From contig CAJQUN010000015.1 of assembly GCA_907163345.1 (NCBI GenBank), forward strand, positions 8,464,886 through 8,528,885: a stretch of 64,000 nucleotides of DNA, written 5' to 3'. Below, piece by piece: positions 44,384-54,278 of the stretch. A program made the translations under genes and the position numbers. The notes under the pieces are model-generated. The model worked only from the letters and a program-made list of their open reading frames with translations. It ran no database searches and was not told the DNA's origin. Every line of letters starts with the position of its first letter. The first letter of the stretch is position 1. Source of the DNA: Haberlea rhodopensis (taxonomy: Eukaryota; Streptophyta; Magnoliopsida; Lamiales; Gesneriaceae).

Positions 44384-44423
44384 CTACATGCTCTGTGAGC
44401 GATTTTTCCAGATTTCTCGAACA

Positions 44424-44428
44424 CCCAT
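44424..44428. repeat. TSD (cccat), left copy, of G
   Basis: CCCAT before the G 3' LTR; the right copy is at 51231-51235. Confidence 0.88.
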
Positions 44429-45531
44429 TGGTAGCGTTTATCGCGTACGCCCAAATTAACCCTCTCAAGTTAATAACAGTAATGAAGGTAGTAGTGTGAG
44501 TAGGGATCGATCCCACGAGGAAAGTTATATCTTTGTGTTAACTTATGTAAACTAAAATAAAAAGGGGTTTTTGAAATCAATTGAATAATACTACTACTAT
44601 GATGCAAAATTAAACTAGATGAATTAACTTATGAGAAAAGAGCGATTCTCGGTTTTCGGTTAACTTTACAATTAGCGTTTACTATCTTGATCATCGATCT
44701 TCACATATGATTCAATTCTCATATGAATATTCATCGTGGACGTTTAATCCAATAATCAAAGTCCTATCTCACCTTAAGTTTAGTTAAGTAGCCCAAGCGT
44801 TCTAGTTTAACCCTTATCAAACAATCAATCAAAATACAAGCGATTAAGATTTAAATCGATGATAGCATATGAACTAGTGAGATCGATGAAGCTAAACAAT
44901 AGTCTATTGTTTTTCCTAAGAATTTAACAAACTCACAAGCGGAATTTAATTAATCTTAGTTGCTTCGTAAATTAGAGGGATCAAACGATTCCGTATTTGA
45001 TATCTAATTTAGCGTTAAATTGTATGAAAGATAGCTAGGTGATCAATCCAACAATCATGCATAACAATTATGACAATCAAATCAAAAAAAAACAATTGAT
45101 ACTCAAAGAAAATCAACAATCAAAACTTATCTCACAAGAATCGTAAACATCCAATGTATCGTTTTCCTAAACCGAGAATCACAAAAGTATTTTGGCCGTA
45201 ACTTTCTCGTCCGAACTCCGAATTTGATGAATCAGCTGTCCACGCGAAGATAACTCAAAGTTATACAACTTTTCTATGGACCACATTTCTAAAAGATGGC
45301 TGGAACATATAGAAAGTTGAGGAGAAAGGAGCAACATGTGTCTTGGATTCCGGTTTTTTCCTCTTTTCTTCAACTTTATTGCTTCTTTCATCATTTTAGC
45401 TTGATTTCTTCACATTTCCCTACATTTACACAAATATACGATTAGGTAGCATATGTATCAATTTATCAATCAAAATATACCAAATCGTAGATAATTAAGC
45501 GCAATAGATGTGTCTATTTCTAGTCATATCA
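44429..45531 (-). mobile_element. G 3' LTR (internally deleted)
   Basis: 1103 bp, TGGTAGCG...TAGTCATATCA in window sense, next to a polypurine tract (AGTATGGGGGTGTT on the minus strand, 45532-45545). It lacks 495 bp present in the other LTR; the breakpoint is at GTATTT, which occurs at both ends of the missing segment. The loss removes the palindrome array. Confidence 0.88.
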
Positions 45532-45545
45532 AACACCCCCATACT

Positions 45546-47311
45546 TACTCTTTACTCGACCTCGAGTAAATCAGATAAAACTACAATATTTTTTTCTTGG
45601 CTCATAGGTTCATAACAAAGCAACTTGTCCTCACTTTAATGCCTCAACAATTTTAACATGCACAGTAATGAAAGGCGGTGAAAAGTTAACAGTGGAACAA
45701 GTTCAATCCATATACATTTCATACTCAACAAAATAGTGAACGTGTGTGTGTGGTCATAAACAAGTGTTGTGTACAAATTATAGTTCCAAAATATGTAAAT
45801 CCACAATAGTTCAAGTCATACACTAACACAAGTATAAGCTCACTTGCACACTCTTCTCCACTATCTTAGCTACTTTGCAAACATAAATCAAGTAGGTCTT
45901 TATTAGCTTGTAGCTTGGCCTAGGTATTGGCTTATGAAAGAAAGGATAAAGATATATCAAGTAAGAGAGTATGATGATATGCACACTAAAACTTCTCTTC
46001 TTGCATGAATTTTTCAAACCTTGTTCATTTTTTTTTCAAGGTTTATTTCAACAATTTTTCAATCTTTTGTGCCTTGGCTCCCCTCGGAGTCATATTTTTA
46101 TCAAATTTCTCAAGGCATTCCTTTTCTTTCATGTATTTCACTCTTTTGACAATAACGTTCACAAATATAATTCAATGAATTTCCTAGTGCATTTGAATGA
46201 AATACATCATACTCCCTTAAAAGGTATGGATTAAAAGCATATTTAGGCTAAAAGGGTAGGATGATAAGCTAGTCAAGGAATGTTGAATGGGGGTCTTTAG
46301 TATGCTTAGCATACTACCATTCTTTTACATTAAAGCTCAAAAAGGGTACTAGTGATTGATTTTCTTTACATGGTAGGCTTGAAAGGCTCAAACGCATCAA
46401 AGATTGCCTATATCACTTTCATATTCGCAAGTAGTCTAGACATACGCCTCAAAGAGCATGTAGTTAAGTTCTAGTATGTATTAGAGACTTCTTAAGACTA
46501 TCACAAAGTTCACACAATCTTCACTAAGCTATGCACACTTCACAAGCCATGACAATAATGTGCTCAAAATATTCAACTACTAAGTTAAAGTAAACTTTGC
46601 ATTAGAGTTCAAAGTGTTCCAAGGTTAACAATCACCTATGTTCAAAAGCATGCATGATATCAATTAGGTTTCATCATGGGCTAGTGAATCTAAGCATGTG
46701 TTCATTACTAACTATGAGCTCAAAATTTTCAAATTTTTGATTTTTTTGTATTTTTGTAATAGAAAAACAATAACACACTACTAATCCCTCCCCCATACTT
46801 AAATCGTACATTGTCCCCAATGTAAGACAAAAATACAAGAAAAGAGAATCTAACTACTAAAGCAAAAATAAATAAATAAAAGGGAGAAAGGAAACTAACT
46901 CCCCTTGGGTTGCCTCCCAAGCAGCGCCTCTGTTTAACGTCGGTGGCCCGACGCCAGTCCTCTATCAAGGTGGGTGATGCGGTGTCGTTCTGTCCTTCCT
47001 TAACCACCTCAATATCTTCTTCACTCCTCTGTATTTCGGCTTGTTGCTCTTTGAGTGGTCGTCCCCAGTCTTTGTTACTCCTCCAGCATTTGTTGCTTGC
47101 TTTGGTCGATCCGGAGGGTGCTTCTTTTCAATGGTATGATCTTGCAAGTTAGAAAAGAGAGGGTCAGCGGTATCATGAGTAGATAAAGCGGCAACATTAT
47201 GAACATTATGCACAAAATGAGAATCCATACCTCCGTTGTCATCAAGGCCATCAGTAGCCTTTCCCATCTCCCACAATTCATCATTATCAAAATCAGAATC
47301 ATATGCATCAT
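45546..47311 (-). other. G interior downstream of protease, non-coding
   Basis: 1.8 kb that begins (minus strand) after protease with a short acidic stretch (DSDFDNDELWEMGKATDG, frame-shifted), then RATDVKQRRCLGGNPRG. A tail rich in A and T follows to the polypurine tract. No RT or integrase motif was seen in any frame. Confidence 0.7.
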
Positions 47312-47887
47312 TTATATCAATAGCGTAACTAGAATGCTTGTGAGTTTTATGGGTTCATAGATATTAAATTTTGCAATTTCACCATTAGACTCTATTGTAA
47401 ACAGGCCGCTATTCACGTCGATCACAGATTTTGATGTTTTCAAGAATGGTCTCCCTAAAAGGATGGGGCTGGATGGATCACCATTTTCCATGTCTAAGAC
47501 ATAAGAATCGGCGGGGAAGACCAAGTTCTCTACATGCATAAGTACATCTTCTACTACCCCCCTAGGAATAACCGTGGACCTATCAGCTAATTGAATCACA
47601 GTATGGTCTTGTTTCAAAGGGCCGGGTTTCAGTTGAGTGTAGATTGAGTAAGGCATGACATTAATGGACGATCCTAAATCTAGCATTGCCTTATCAATTC
47701 TAGTGGTTCCAATCACACAAGGGATATAAAACATACCAGGGTCCTTACACTTTGTGCGAATGCTTCTTTGGATGTCCGCGGAAACATTCTCACCTAACTC
47801 AATCTTGGGGTACCCTTTGCCTTCCTTGTTCTTACCCACTTTCCATACCTCCTTCAAAAATCTCGCACATCGAGGTATCTTCATCAT
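47312..47887 (-). pseudogene. G retropepsin-like protease
   Basis: About 190 codons: MKIPRCARFLKEVWK, then IPCVIGTTRIDKAMLDLGSS with the catalytic Asp at about residue 70, INVMPYSIYTQL, VVEDVLMHVENLVFPADSYV and SPILLGRPFLKTSKSVIDV (flap and ILLGRPFL hallmark). The active site reads DLGSS rather than DTGAS, as is common in Athila/Tat proteases. It is out of frame with the acidic segment 47884-48120 upstream and ends at a shifted stop. Confidence 0.85.
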
Positions 47888-48120
47888 GGCTTCATGTAGT
47901 GGAGCGTTTGCCTCACATCGTCGGAAAGTCTCGTAGAGTTCCTCGATATCCTCATCTTTCCTATTTTCCTTAAAAGCAAGGGGGAATGGGGTTCAATTTT
48001 ATATTCAGAAAATTTAGGGAACTTACCCCGTGGTTCCTCCTCTTGTATGGGCTCTTCAACGTCCTTCTCCATCTCCTTCATCTCTTTCGCATCTTCTCTT
48101 CCGGGTGGTGTCAGTACCAC
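47884..48120 (-). pseudogene. G gag-protease linker
   Basis: VLTPPGREDAKEMKEMEKD, then acidic and Pro-rich residues (EEPIQEEEPRGKFPKF). An indel within a run near 47975 shifts the frame before the protease starts. It links gag and protease in the ancestral polyprotein. Confidence 0.65.
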
Positions 48121-49569
48121 TTTACTTTCTCATCATCTTCATCTTCGCTCATCTTCAAAGTGATGGCACTCACAATCTCCCTTGGGTTCACTACTGGTTG
48201 TGACGGGAGAGTGTTTGATCTTTGAGAATCGATGCGATTTATTGCTTTTGCCATCTGACCCATTTGAGTAGTCAAGCTTTGGATGCTTGCTCTTGTCTCC
48301 TGTTGAAATTTTAGAGATTCAGTAGCAAGTTCCTTAACAATATTTTCTAAATACTCACCAGGTGTTGGGGTTGGAATGGCTTGTTGTGGCCTTTGGAGTG
48401 GTGGCCTATATGATGGTGGATGTTGTTGCATCTGTGGCTCATTTTGATTCCCATATCTCAAATTTGGATGATCTCGCCACCCCGGGTTGTAAGTGTTAGA
48501 ATAGGGATCATACTTCCGTTGTGGTTGTCCTGGAAATCCGCCTGCCGCATTTGCTTCCTCAATTGAAGGTTCTTGAAGTGTGGGGCAAGCGTCAGTTGGA
48601 TGACTCAGTAGTGCACAAATTCCACATACCTTAGCACTTTGTCCCATTCCGATCGCAAGTTGTTTCACAATACCTGTTAAATCAATCAATTGTTGTTCGA
48701 GGCTAGAAACATTTACCTCGCCTTGCTTCCTAAGTTTATGGTCCGATCGAGCAGTTCCAAACTGTTGAGAGTTGGCTGCCATGTTCGCAATCAAGTGTCT
48801 TGCTTCCGTTGGCGTCTTATCTACAAATGCTCCTCCACTAGCAGCGTCCACCAAATTCCTGTCATTTGGCAAAAGACCCTCATAAAAATATTGAATCAGT
48901 AAATGTTCACTTATCTGATGTTGAGGGCAGCTTGCACAAAGCTTCTTGAAGCGCTCCCAATATTCATGCAGTGATTCCTCTTGGAGTTGTCGAATGCCAT
49001 ATATATCTTTGCGGATATTCGTCGCTCTTGATGCAGGAAAGTATTTCTCCAAGAAGGTTCTTTTCAGCTCGTTCCATGTAGTGATGGATCCAGAAGGTAA
49101 ATAGAAGAGCCAATCTTTAGCCGCGTCCTTCAAAGAGAACGGAAAAGCTCGTAATTTGATTTGTTCCTCGGTTATTCCAGTCGGCTTCATTGTAGTGCAC
49201 ACTACATTGGAATTCCATCAAATGCTTATGCGGATCCTCACCTGCAAGGCCATGAAAAGAAGGTAAAAGATGTATTAGGCCAGATTTTAATTCAAAATTT
49301 ATATTAGTAGCAAGTTTAGGAAAGGTTATGCAGAGAGGTTGCTGATCCAAAGTAGGATTAGCTAGCTGTCGTAGGCTTTGATTCTCCGCCATGATGGTCC
49401 TTTCCTCTTCTTCTTTCACTTGTCTTCGATTTTCTCTTCGTAGGTGGTATAAGGTCCTTTCTATCTCGGGATCGTATTGATGTTCGTTCTCCTCAAATGA
49501 AAAATCGCCTGCGTGCATGAACAAACAGGTAAAAAGCACGGGAAGAAGAATATCAATAAAAGTTAACAC
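48111..49569 (-). pseudogene. G gag
   Basis: Two overlapping frames. 49569-49117 holds the N-terminal part (FEENEHQYDPEIERTLYHL, INFELKSGLIHLLPSFHGLA, EDPHKHLMEFQCS); a frameshift near 49195 moves to 49202-48111. That frame has the capsid core (RAFPFSLKDAAKDWLFYLPS, TWNELKRTFLEKYFPASRA, RQLQEESLHEYWERFKKLCA, PHQ-like), a knuckle CGICALLSHPTDAC (CX2CX4HX4C) and a Gln/Pro-rich tail. This is a Retrotrans_gag-type capsid protein distinct from the chromovirus gags. Confidence 0.88.
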
Positions 49570-49587
49570 AAATTAATAAAATTGCCT

Positions 49588-49605
49588 TCCCCGGAAACGG
49601 CGCCA
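49588..49605 (-). promoter_or_regulatory. Primer binding site of G
   Basis: TGGCGCCGTTTCCGGGGA on the minus strand, 5 nt inside the 5' LTR. The near-identical TGGCGCCGTTGCCGGGGA is the site reported for Athila-type elements (tRNA-Asp). It differs from every other element in the window. Confidence 0.82.
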
Positions 49606-49610
49606 AAATT

Positions 49611-51230
49611 TGGTAGCGTTTATCGCGTACGCCCAAATTAACCCTCTCAAGTTAATAACAGTAATGAATGTAGTAGCGTGAGTAGGGATCGATCCCACGA
49701 GGAAGGTTATATCTTTGTGTTAACTTATGTAAACTAAAATAAAAAGGGGTTTTTGAAATCAATTGAATAATACTACTACTATGATGTAAAATTAAACTAG
49801 ATGAATTAACTTATGAGAAAAGAGCGATTCTCGGTTTCGGTTAACTTTACAATTGGCGTTTACTATCTTGATCATCGATCTTCACATACGATTCAATTCT
49901 CATATGAATATTCATCGTGGACGTTTAATCCAATAATCAAAGTCCTATCTCACCTTAAGTTTAGTTAAGTAGCCCAAGCGTTCTACTTTAACCCTTATCA
50001 AACAATCAATCAAAATACAAGCGATTAAGATTTAAATCGATGATAGCATATGTAGTGAGATCGATGAAGCTAAACAACATAATCCAAGCGTCTATGTTTA
50101 ATCTAGTCAATTGTTTTTCCTAAGAATTTAACAAACTCACAAGCGGAATTTAATTAATCTTAGTTGCTTCGTAAATTAGAGGGATCAAACGATTCCGTAT
50201 TTGATATCTAATTTAGCGTTAAATTGTATGAAAGATAGCTAGGTGATCAATCCAACAATCATGCATAACAATTATGAGACAATCAAATCAAAAAAAAACA
50301 ATTGATACTCAAAGAAAATCAACAATCAAAACTTATCTCACAAGAATCGTAAACATCCAATGTATCGTTTTCCTAAACCGAGAATCACAAAAGTATTTAG
50401 CTACTCATAACTAGATTAAAAACAATCAAAATTAATCTAGAAAGCATTAAACTAATAGGAAAAGAAAAAGTTACTAAAAGGAAGCACGATTCCGGCTTGT
50501 CGATTCCGTCCTCGTTCTTCAAGCGTTCTTCACAAAAATTGAAAGAAAAATTATTCTCAAATCTAAAAATTATTCTAAGGTATTAAATTCTGCTTAAAAT
50601 GAGGTAAAAATCGTGTATATGAGGTATGGAGGCTGATGGAGTAGGGTAAAATCCATGTGAGAAGGAAAGAAATCAAGTTTTTACACTTTCCAAAACTCTG
50701 CTGGCGTAGCTACGCCTGAAAGTGGCGTAAAGACGCCTGGTGACGTGTCACAAAATGGCTTTCTGGGTTTCTGGCGTAATTACGCCTCATAATGGCGTAG
50801 CTACGCCTGTCCATGCCGTAGCGTTGGCGTAATTACGCCTGTGAATGGCGTAATTACGCCTGTCCTCCATTTGTCTGGCGAGTTTCGTATTTTGGCCGTA
50901 ACTTTCTCGTCCGAACTCCGAATTTGATGAATCAGCTGTCCACGCGAAGATAACTCAAAGTTATACAACTTTTCTATGGACCACGTTTCTAAAAGATGGC
51001 TGGAACATATAGAAAGTTGAGGAGAAAGGAGCAACATGTGTCTTGGATTCCGGTTTTTCCTCTTTTCTTCAACTTTATTGCTTCTTTCATCATTTTAGCT
51101 TGATTTCTTCACATTTCCCTAAATTTACACAAATATACGATTAGGTAGCATATGTATCAATTTATCAATCAAAATATACCAAATCGTAGATAATTAAGCG
51201 CAATAGATGTGTCTATTTCTAGTCACATCA
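49611..51230 (-). mobile_element. G 5' LTR (full form)
   Basis: 1620 bp, TGGTAGCG...TAGTCACATCA in window sense. It includes the 495 bp absent from the 3' LTR (50393-50887) and thus the palindrome array at 50703-50860. Confidence 0.9.
50703..50860. repeat. Palindrome array of G (GGCGTAATTACGCC type, 6 copies)
   Basis: Perfect 14-bp palindromes at 50703 (GGCGTAGCTACGCC), 50773, 50794 (GCTA form), 50826 and 50847; one imperfect copy at 50724 (GGCGTAAAGACGCC). Spacings are 21, 49, 21, 32 and 21 bp. Sequence is unrelated to CGATCGATCG but the layout is alike. Confidence 0.92.
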
Positions 51231-51235
51231 CCCAT
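51231..51235. repeat. TSD (cccat), right copy, of G
   Basis: CCCAT after the G 5' LTR; pairs with 44424-44428. Confidence 0.88.
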
Positions 51236-51984
51236 CTTCATACCAACAATTATAGCATATAAGACATACCACATGCTTGAACAAACATGCTAAGAGCTAC
51301 TAGGTACTACCATGAATGTATTCAAATTGAAGTTCCACCCAAACTTAAACCCACATGCATCAAAATCACCCAACTACATCAGTACTCACCCAAGCTTTCT
51401 GGAAACAGGGTATCTCAATTCTTTTCCCAGATTTTCGAGCACCACTTTTTATACCAACAAATCTACCACATAACACATATAACATGCTCAAGTAAACATG
51501 CTAGGAACTTCATAAAAACACCATGAATGTACTTGAATCGAAGGTTTAATAAAACCTAAGCTAGCATGCCATTTTCACACCAATAAAAGCATGAACTCAA
51601 ACAAAACTTAAACCAAAACAGAACATGGCTCATCACCCTCTTTTGCTCCGATTTTTGCAAGCTTTCTTGCAAGGAAATTTGAAGTTTCTTCCTTCCTACC
51701 TGCTAAGCTACTGCTGGAAGTTTTTTGGGAGAGTGGGAAAGAGGCATGGGTAATCAGCTGGCAGGGTATGGGTCAAGGGGGGTGGTTGGGTGTTGGGTGG
51801 TGTGATGTATTATGTTTTGGTCCCGGTATTTAGCACGATGCAATAACCCAAATTCCCAACATATAACACATACACCCTGAAATGCATATCCCCAATATTA
51901 TTAATTCAACCCAATGAATTAGTACCATAATCTGCATAACATAATTAATGTTTAAAATCACATAATCATTTCGGGGTTATCACA

Positions 51985-52283
51985 GGGGTAATACATTTGT
52001 TTCCATTCCAACCAGAGGAACATCAACCTTCGCGTATCTTGGAATAGGAAAAATGACTCCTTCATAGCATAGCTTATACGTACTAACATGAAAAAATTTG
52101 TCAACTACTTCATTAATTGCCAATTTATTCCTCATAAATACAGCAATTGCATGTGGACATGGGAATCCATCCAACTGCCACTTGTAGCGTGAACATGTTT
52201 TATTGTCAAGGCGCACAGTAACTGTAGGGTATGAAAACACATCAAAGTAGCAATCAGAAGACATCTTAATATTCCATGCACGA
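51985..52283 (-). pseudogene. Mutator-like (MULE) transposase fragment, SWIM zinc finger
   Basis: About 90 codons ending at the F LTR: FDVFSYPTVTVRLDNKTCSR, then YKWQLDGFPCPHAIAVFM and VDKFFHVSTYKLCYEGVIFP. It matches the C-terminal SWIM domain of plant MuDR/MULE transposases (pattern CxC...CxH), with CPH intact and the second Cys of CxC replaced by Arg. The fragment is bounded by F on the left and H on the right, so it is the oldest layer seen here. FHY3/FAR1-like host genes share this domain, so a domesticated relative cannot be excluded, but the truncation argues for a relic. Confidence 0.75.
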
Positions 52284-52819
52284 TGTGAGGTCCTCGTTAC
52301 TTAATTCATTATGTATCATGTTAACATACATATGTGAGTCTGAATTAAGTAATAACATACACTGATTAAGAGTATCTTACTAGATAAGTTGTTACAGATG
52401 TACCAAACCACTAGTACAAAAACCAACTAACTTTTTCTACATATACATTACATGTAAAATTAACAACCTAAGCCAGTACAACTCCTATGCAGTGGTTCAC
52501 CTCGCAGCGGAATAAGACTCACGATTCCCACGTTTATGAATTCCTACAGAAACATTCACACAACGTGAGTATAGATAACAACTATCTCAGTGCAATATCA
52601 AAACACAATATCAATAACAACGATAAAGCACAATAAATCATCTAATGTGAATGCTCTGTATCATGCATCAACAAATGCATCATGTCATGACATGTCTCAA
52701 CAATCACCCTATTATCACGAGCCCCATATGATATGCTTATTCAGCTCAATATGTCAGTGGAACCACATCACATCTTCATATTAGCAGCACATATCATAGT
52801 ACCATACTCATCTGTGATA

Positions 52820-53035
52820 ATAGCCAGAGCATATACCCAAAAATCGGCGTATATCTCTATATAGCATAACCGAGCATATACCCAAACCAGGCGTATATCT
52901 CTCTGTCACATAACCGAGCATATACCCAAACCAGGCGTATATCTCTATGTAACATAATCAAGCATATACCCAATACCAGGCGTATATCTCAAATACATAA
53001 CCGAGCATATACCCAAACCAGGCGTATATCTCACA
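52820..53035 (-). repeat. Hairpin-module array of H
   Basis: Five to six units of GAGCATATACCC...GGCGTATATCTC, about 35-55 bp apart. GAG/CTC and ATATAC/GTATAT pair across an 11-nt loop with one bulged base. Loops vary (AAACCA, AATACCA, AAAATC). Confidence 0.88.
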
Positions 53036-53331
53036 TACATATGATATCCATGAATGTACAGGCATGTGATACTACCAATCATATGATACTAACATAACAC
53101 AATTCATATGATATCAATCTTATAACATCATCACACAATATCTATACTCTGTACGTCAACACGTACCTGTACTGCGACACAAACGAGATAAATTAGGCGT
53201 CACTGGCTAAGTGCCTCGTTGTCCCGTCCCCTGGGATGATGCTACAACAATGCCAACAATATATCATGTTATCATAGGCATTAAAATCAAATGCTATAAA
53301 AATTTAACATTTTTCAACATTCTGACTCTAG

Positions 53332-53538
53332 CGATCGATCGCTATTTCTCACCGATCGAACGCCATACTGTTCTGCCCCCTCGCGATCGATCGCCACTAC
53401 CGCGCGATCGATCGCCAAAATGTTCTGTTGCTCGCGATCGATCGCCACATTTTCACCGATCGATCGCCACATGATTTAACCGCCTTATATTTTTGCTCTG
53501 TCTCGGCGATCGATCGCCACAAAGCTCGCGATCGATCG
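53332..53538. repeat. Palindrome array, H LTR (8 copies)
   Basis: Cores start at 53332, 53353 (degenerate), 53384, 53405, 53435, 53457, 53507 and 53529. Spacings are 21, 31, 21, 30, 22, 50 and 22: four pairs about 21 bp apart. TAGCGATCGATCGCTA at the first copy is a 16-bp palindrome. Confidence 0.93.
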
Positions 53539-54278
53539 CCGATGTCCAGAAAGTTCAGAACATGGCGATTTTGAGCTTATCCTCATGGTGTATCTTCTAC
53601 ACTTCAAAAATCAACATTCAAACATGTTTCATGAAATCTCTAATATCATATTAACATGTTTCTATCCTCATGCACTCAAGTGTTTACACTATTACTCATA
53701 TCAAAGCACACACCACCAAATTACATGCTTCAACTTCACTTCCTCATTTACTACCATAAACAAGGATACAAAGTACATAAATCTTACCAAGATGTTATGA
53801 ATTCACTTATCCTAACTTTCTCTCTTGATTACCAAGTGCTAATCCAAGCAAAGAATCAACCCTAAGAAAGGAGCTAGAGAGGAGCTTGGGTAGAGATTTG
53901 TGGGTGAATTGTGGTGTATTATGTGCTTTGATAGCTGAAATCAACTTGATATACTTGGCCTCATCTTAGATGCAAATTCACATGATATTCCTAGCAGTTC
54001 AAATGCTAATTTACATGTACATGCATATGAAATTAAAATCAAATGCCCACTAGTCCAAGTTGTTTGATATGTCATTACACTTGATTTAATTCAAGTCATT
54101 TCTATGCACTACATCTTGTGCATCCTGTTTCATTCCTTGCCATATATCACATATTCATGTCATGTATGTGAGTATTAACCCTCGGGTCAACCCGAACCTC
54201 AGTCCACATCGTACTGTAATTAATCATAATTACGCCATAATTATATGACACGTATATAAAGCAAATCGAGGCATTACA

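Larger units (their letters stand above)
44429..51230 (-). mobile_element. Element G: Athila/Tat-like gypsy element with gag and protease only
   Basis: A 6802-bp minus-strand element with LTRs 44429-45531 and 49611-51230, primer site 49588-49605 and CCCAT duplications. The interior encodes gag (49569-48111) and protease (47887-47312) but no RT, RNase H or integrase. Just after the protease region comes sequence that in Athila/Tat-type elements lies downstream of integrase: RRCLGGNPRG near 46930 and GGGGACAATG...AAGTATGGGGGAGGG near 46787-46820. This indicates a large internal deletion. It inserted into the F LTR. Confidence 0.87.
43457..51984 (-). mobile_element. LTR of chromovirus F, truncated at left and split by G
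   Basis: Minus-strand LTR sequence in 43457-44428 and 51236-51984, joined across G by CCCAT duplications. It follows the C/B2 LTR order: GACAACCCCCAACACATGAG block, CCTCGCT...AGCGG modules (43761-43920), GTACGT with imperfect ACGTAT (44093-44109), palindrome array (44268-44383), and a terminal CGGGGTTATCACA at 51984. The LTR's distal 250-300 bp and any interior are missing on the left, where E and copia lie. The right flank is not a polypurine tract, so this is a 5' LTR or solo LTR; its TSD would be GGGGT (51985-51989). Confidence 0.82.
52284..54278 (-). mobile_element. Element H 3' LTR
   Basis: About 1995 bp, TGTGAGGTCCTCGTTAC...GAGGCATTACA in window sense, next to a minus-strand polypurine tract (AAGTGGGGGAGAAT, 54279-54293). 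It contains hairpin modules (52820-53035), GTACGT dyad (53151-53166) and palindrome array (53332-53538). The left limit is inferred from similarity to the C and B2 LTR ends; the TSD cannot be tested. Confidence 0.78.

Noticed and set aside
46729..47007. Envelope-like gene in G (hydrophobic stretch after LGGNPRG)
   Set aside because: Only about 90 codons, with one hydrophobic stretch and no signal peptide or further features. It is better explained as untranslated tail after the integrase region.
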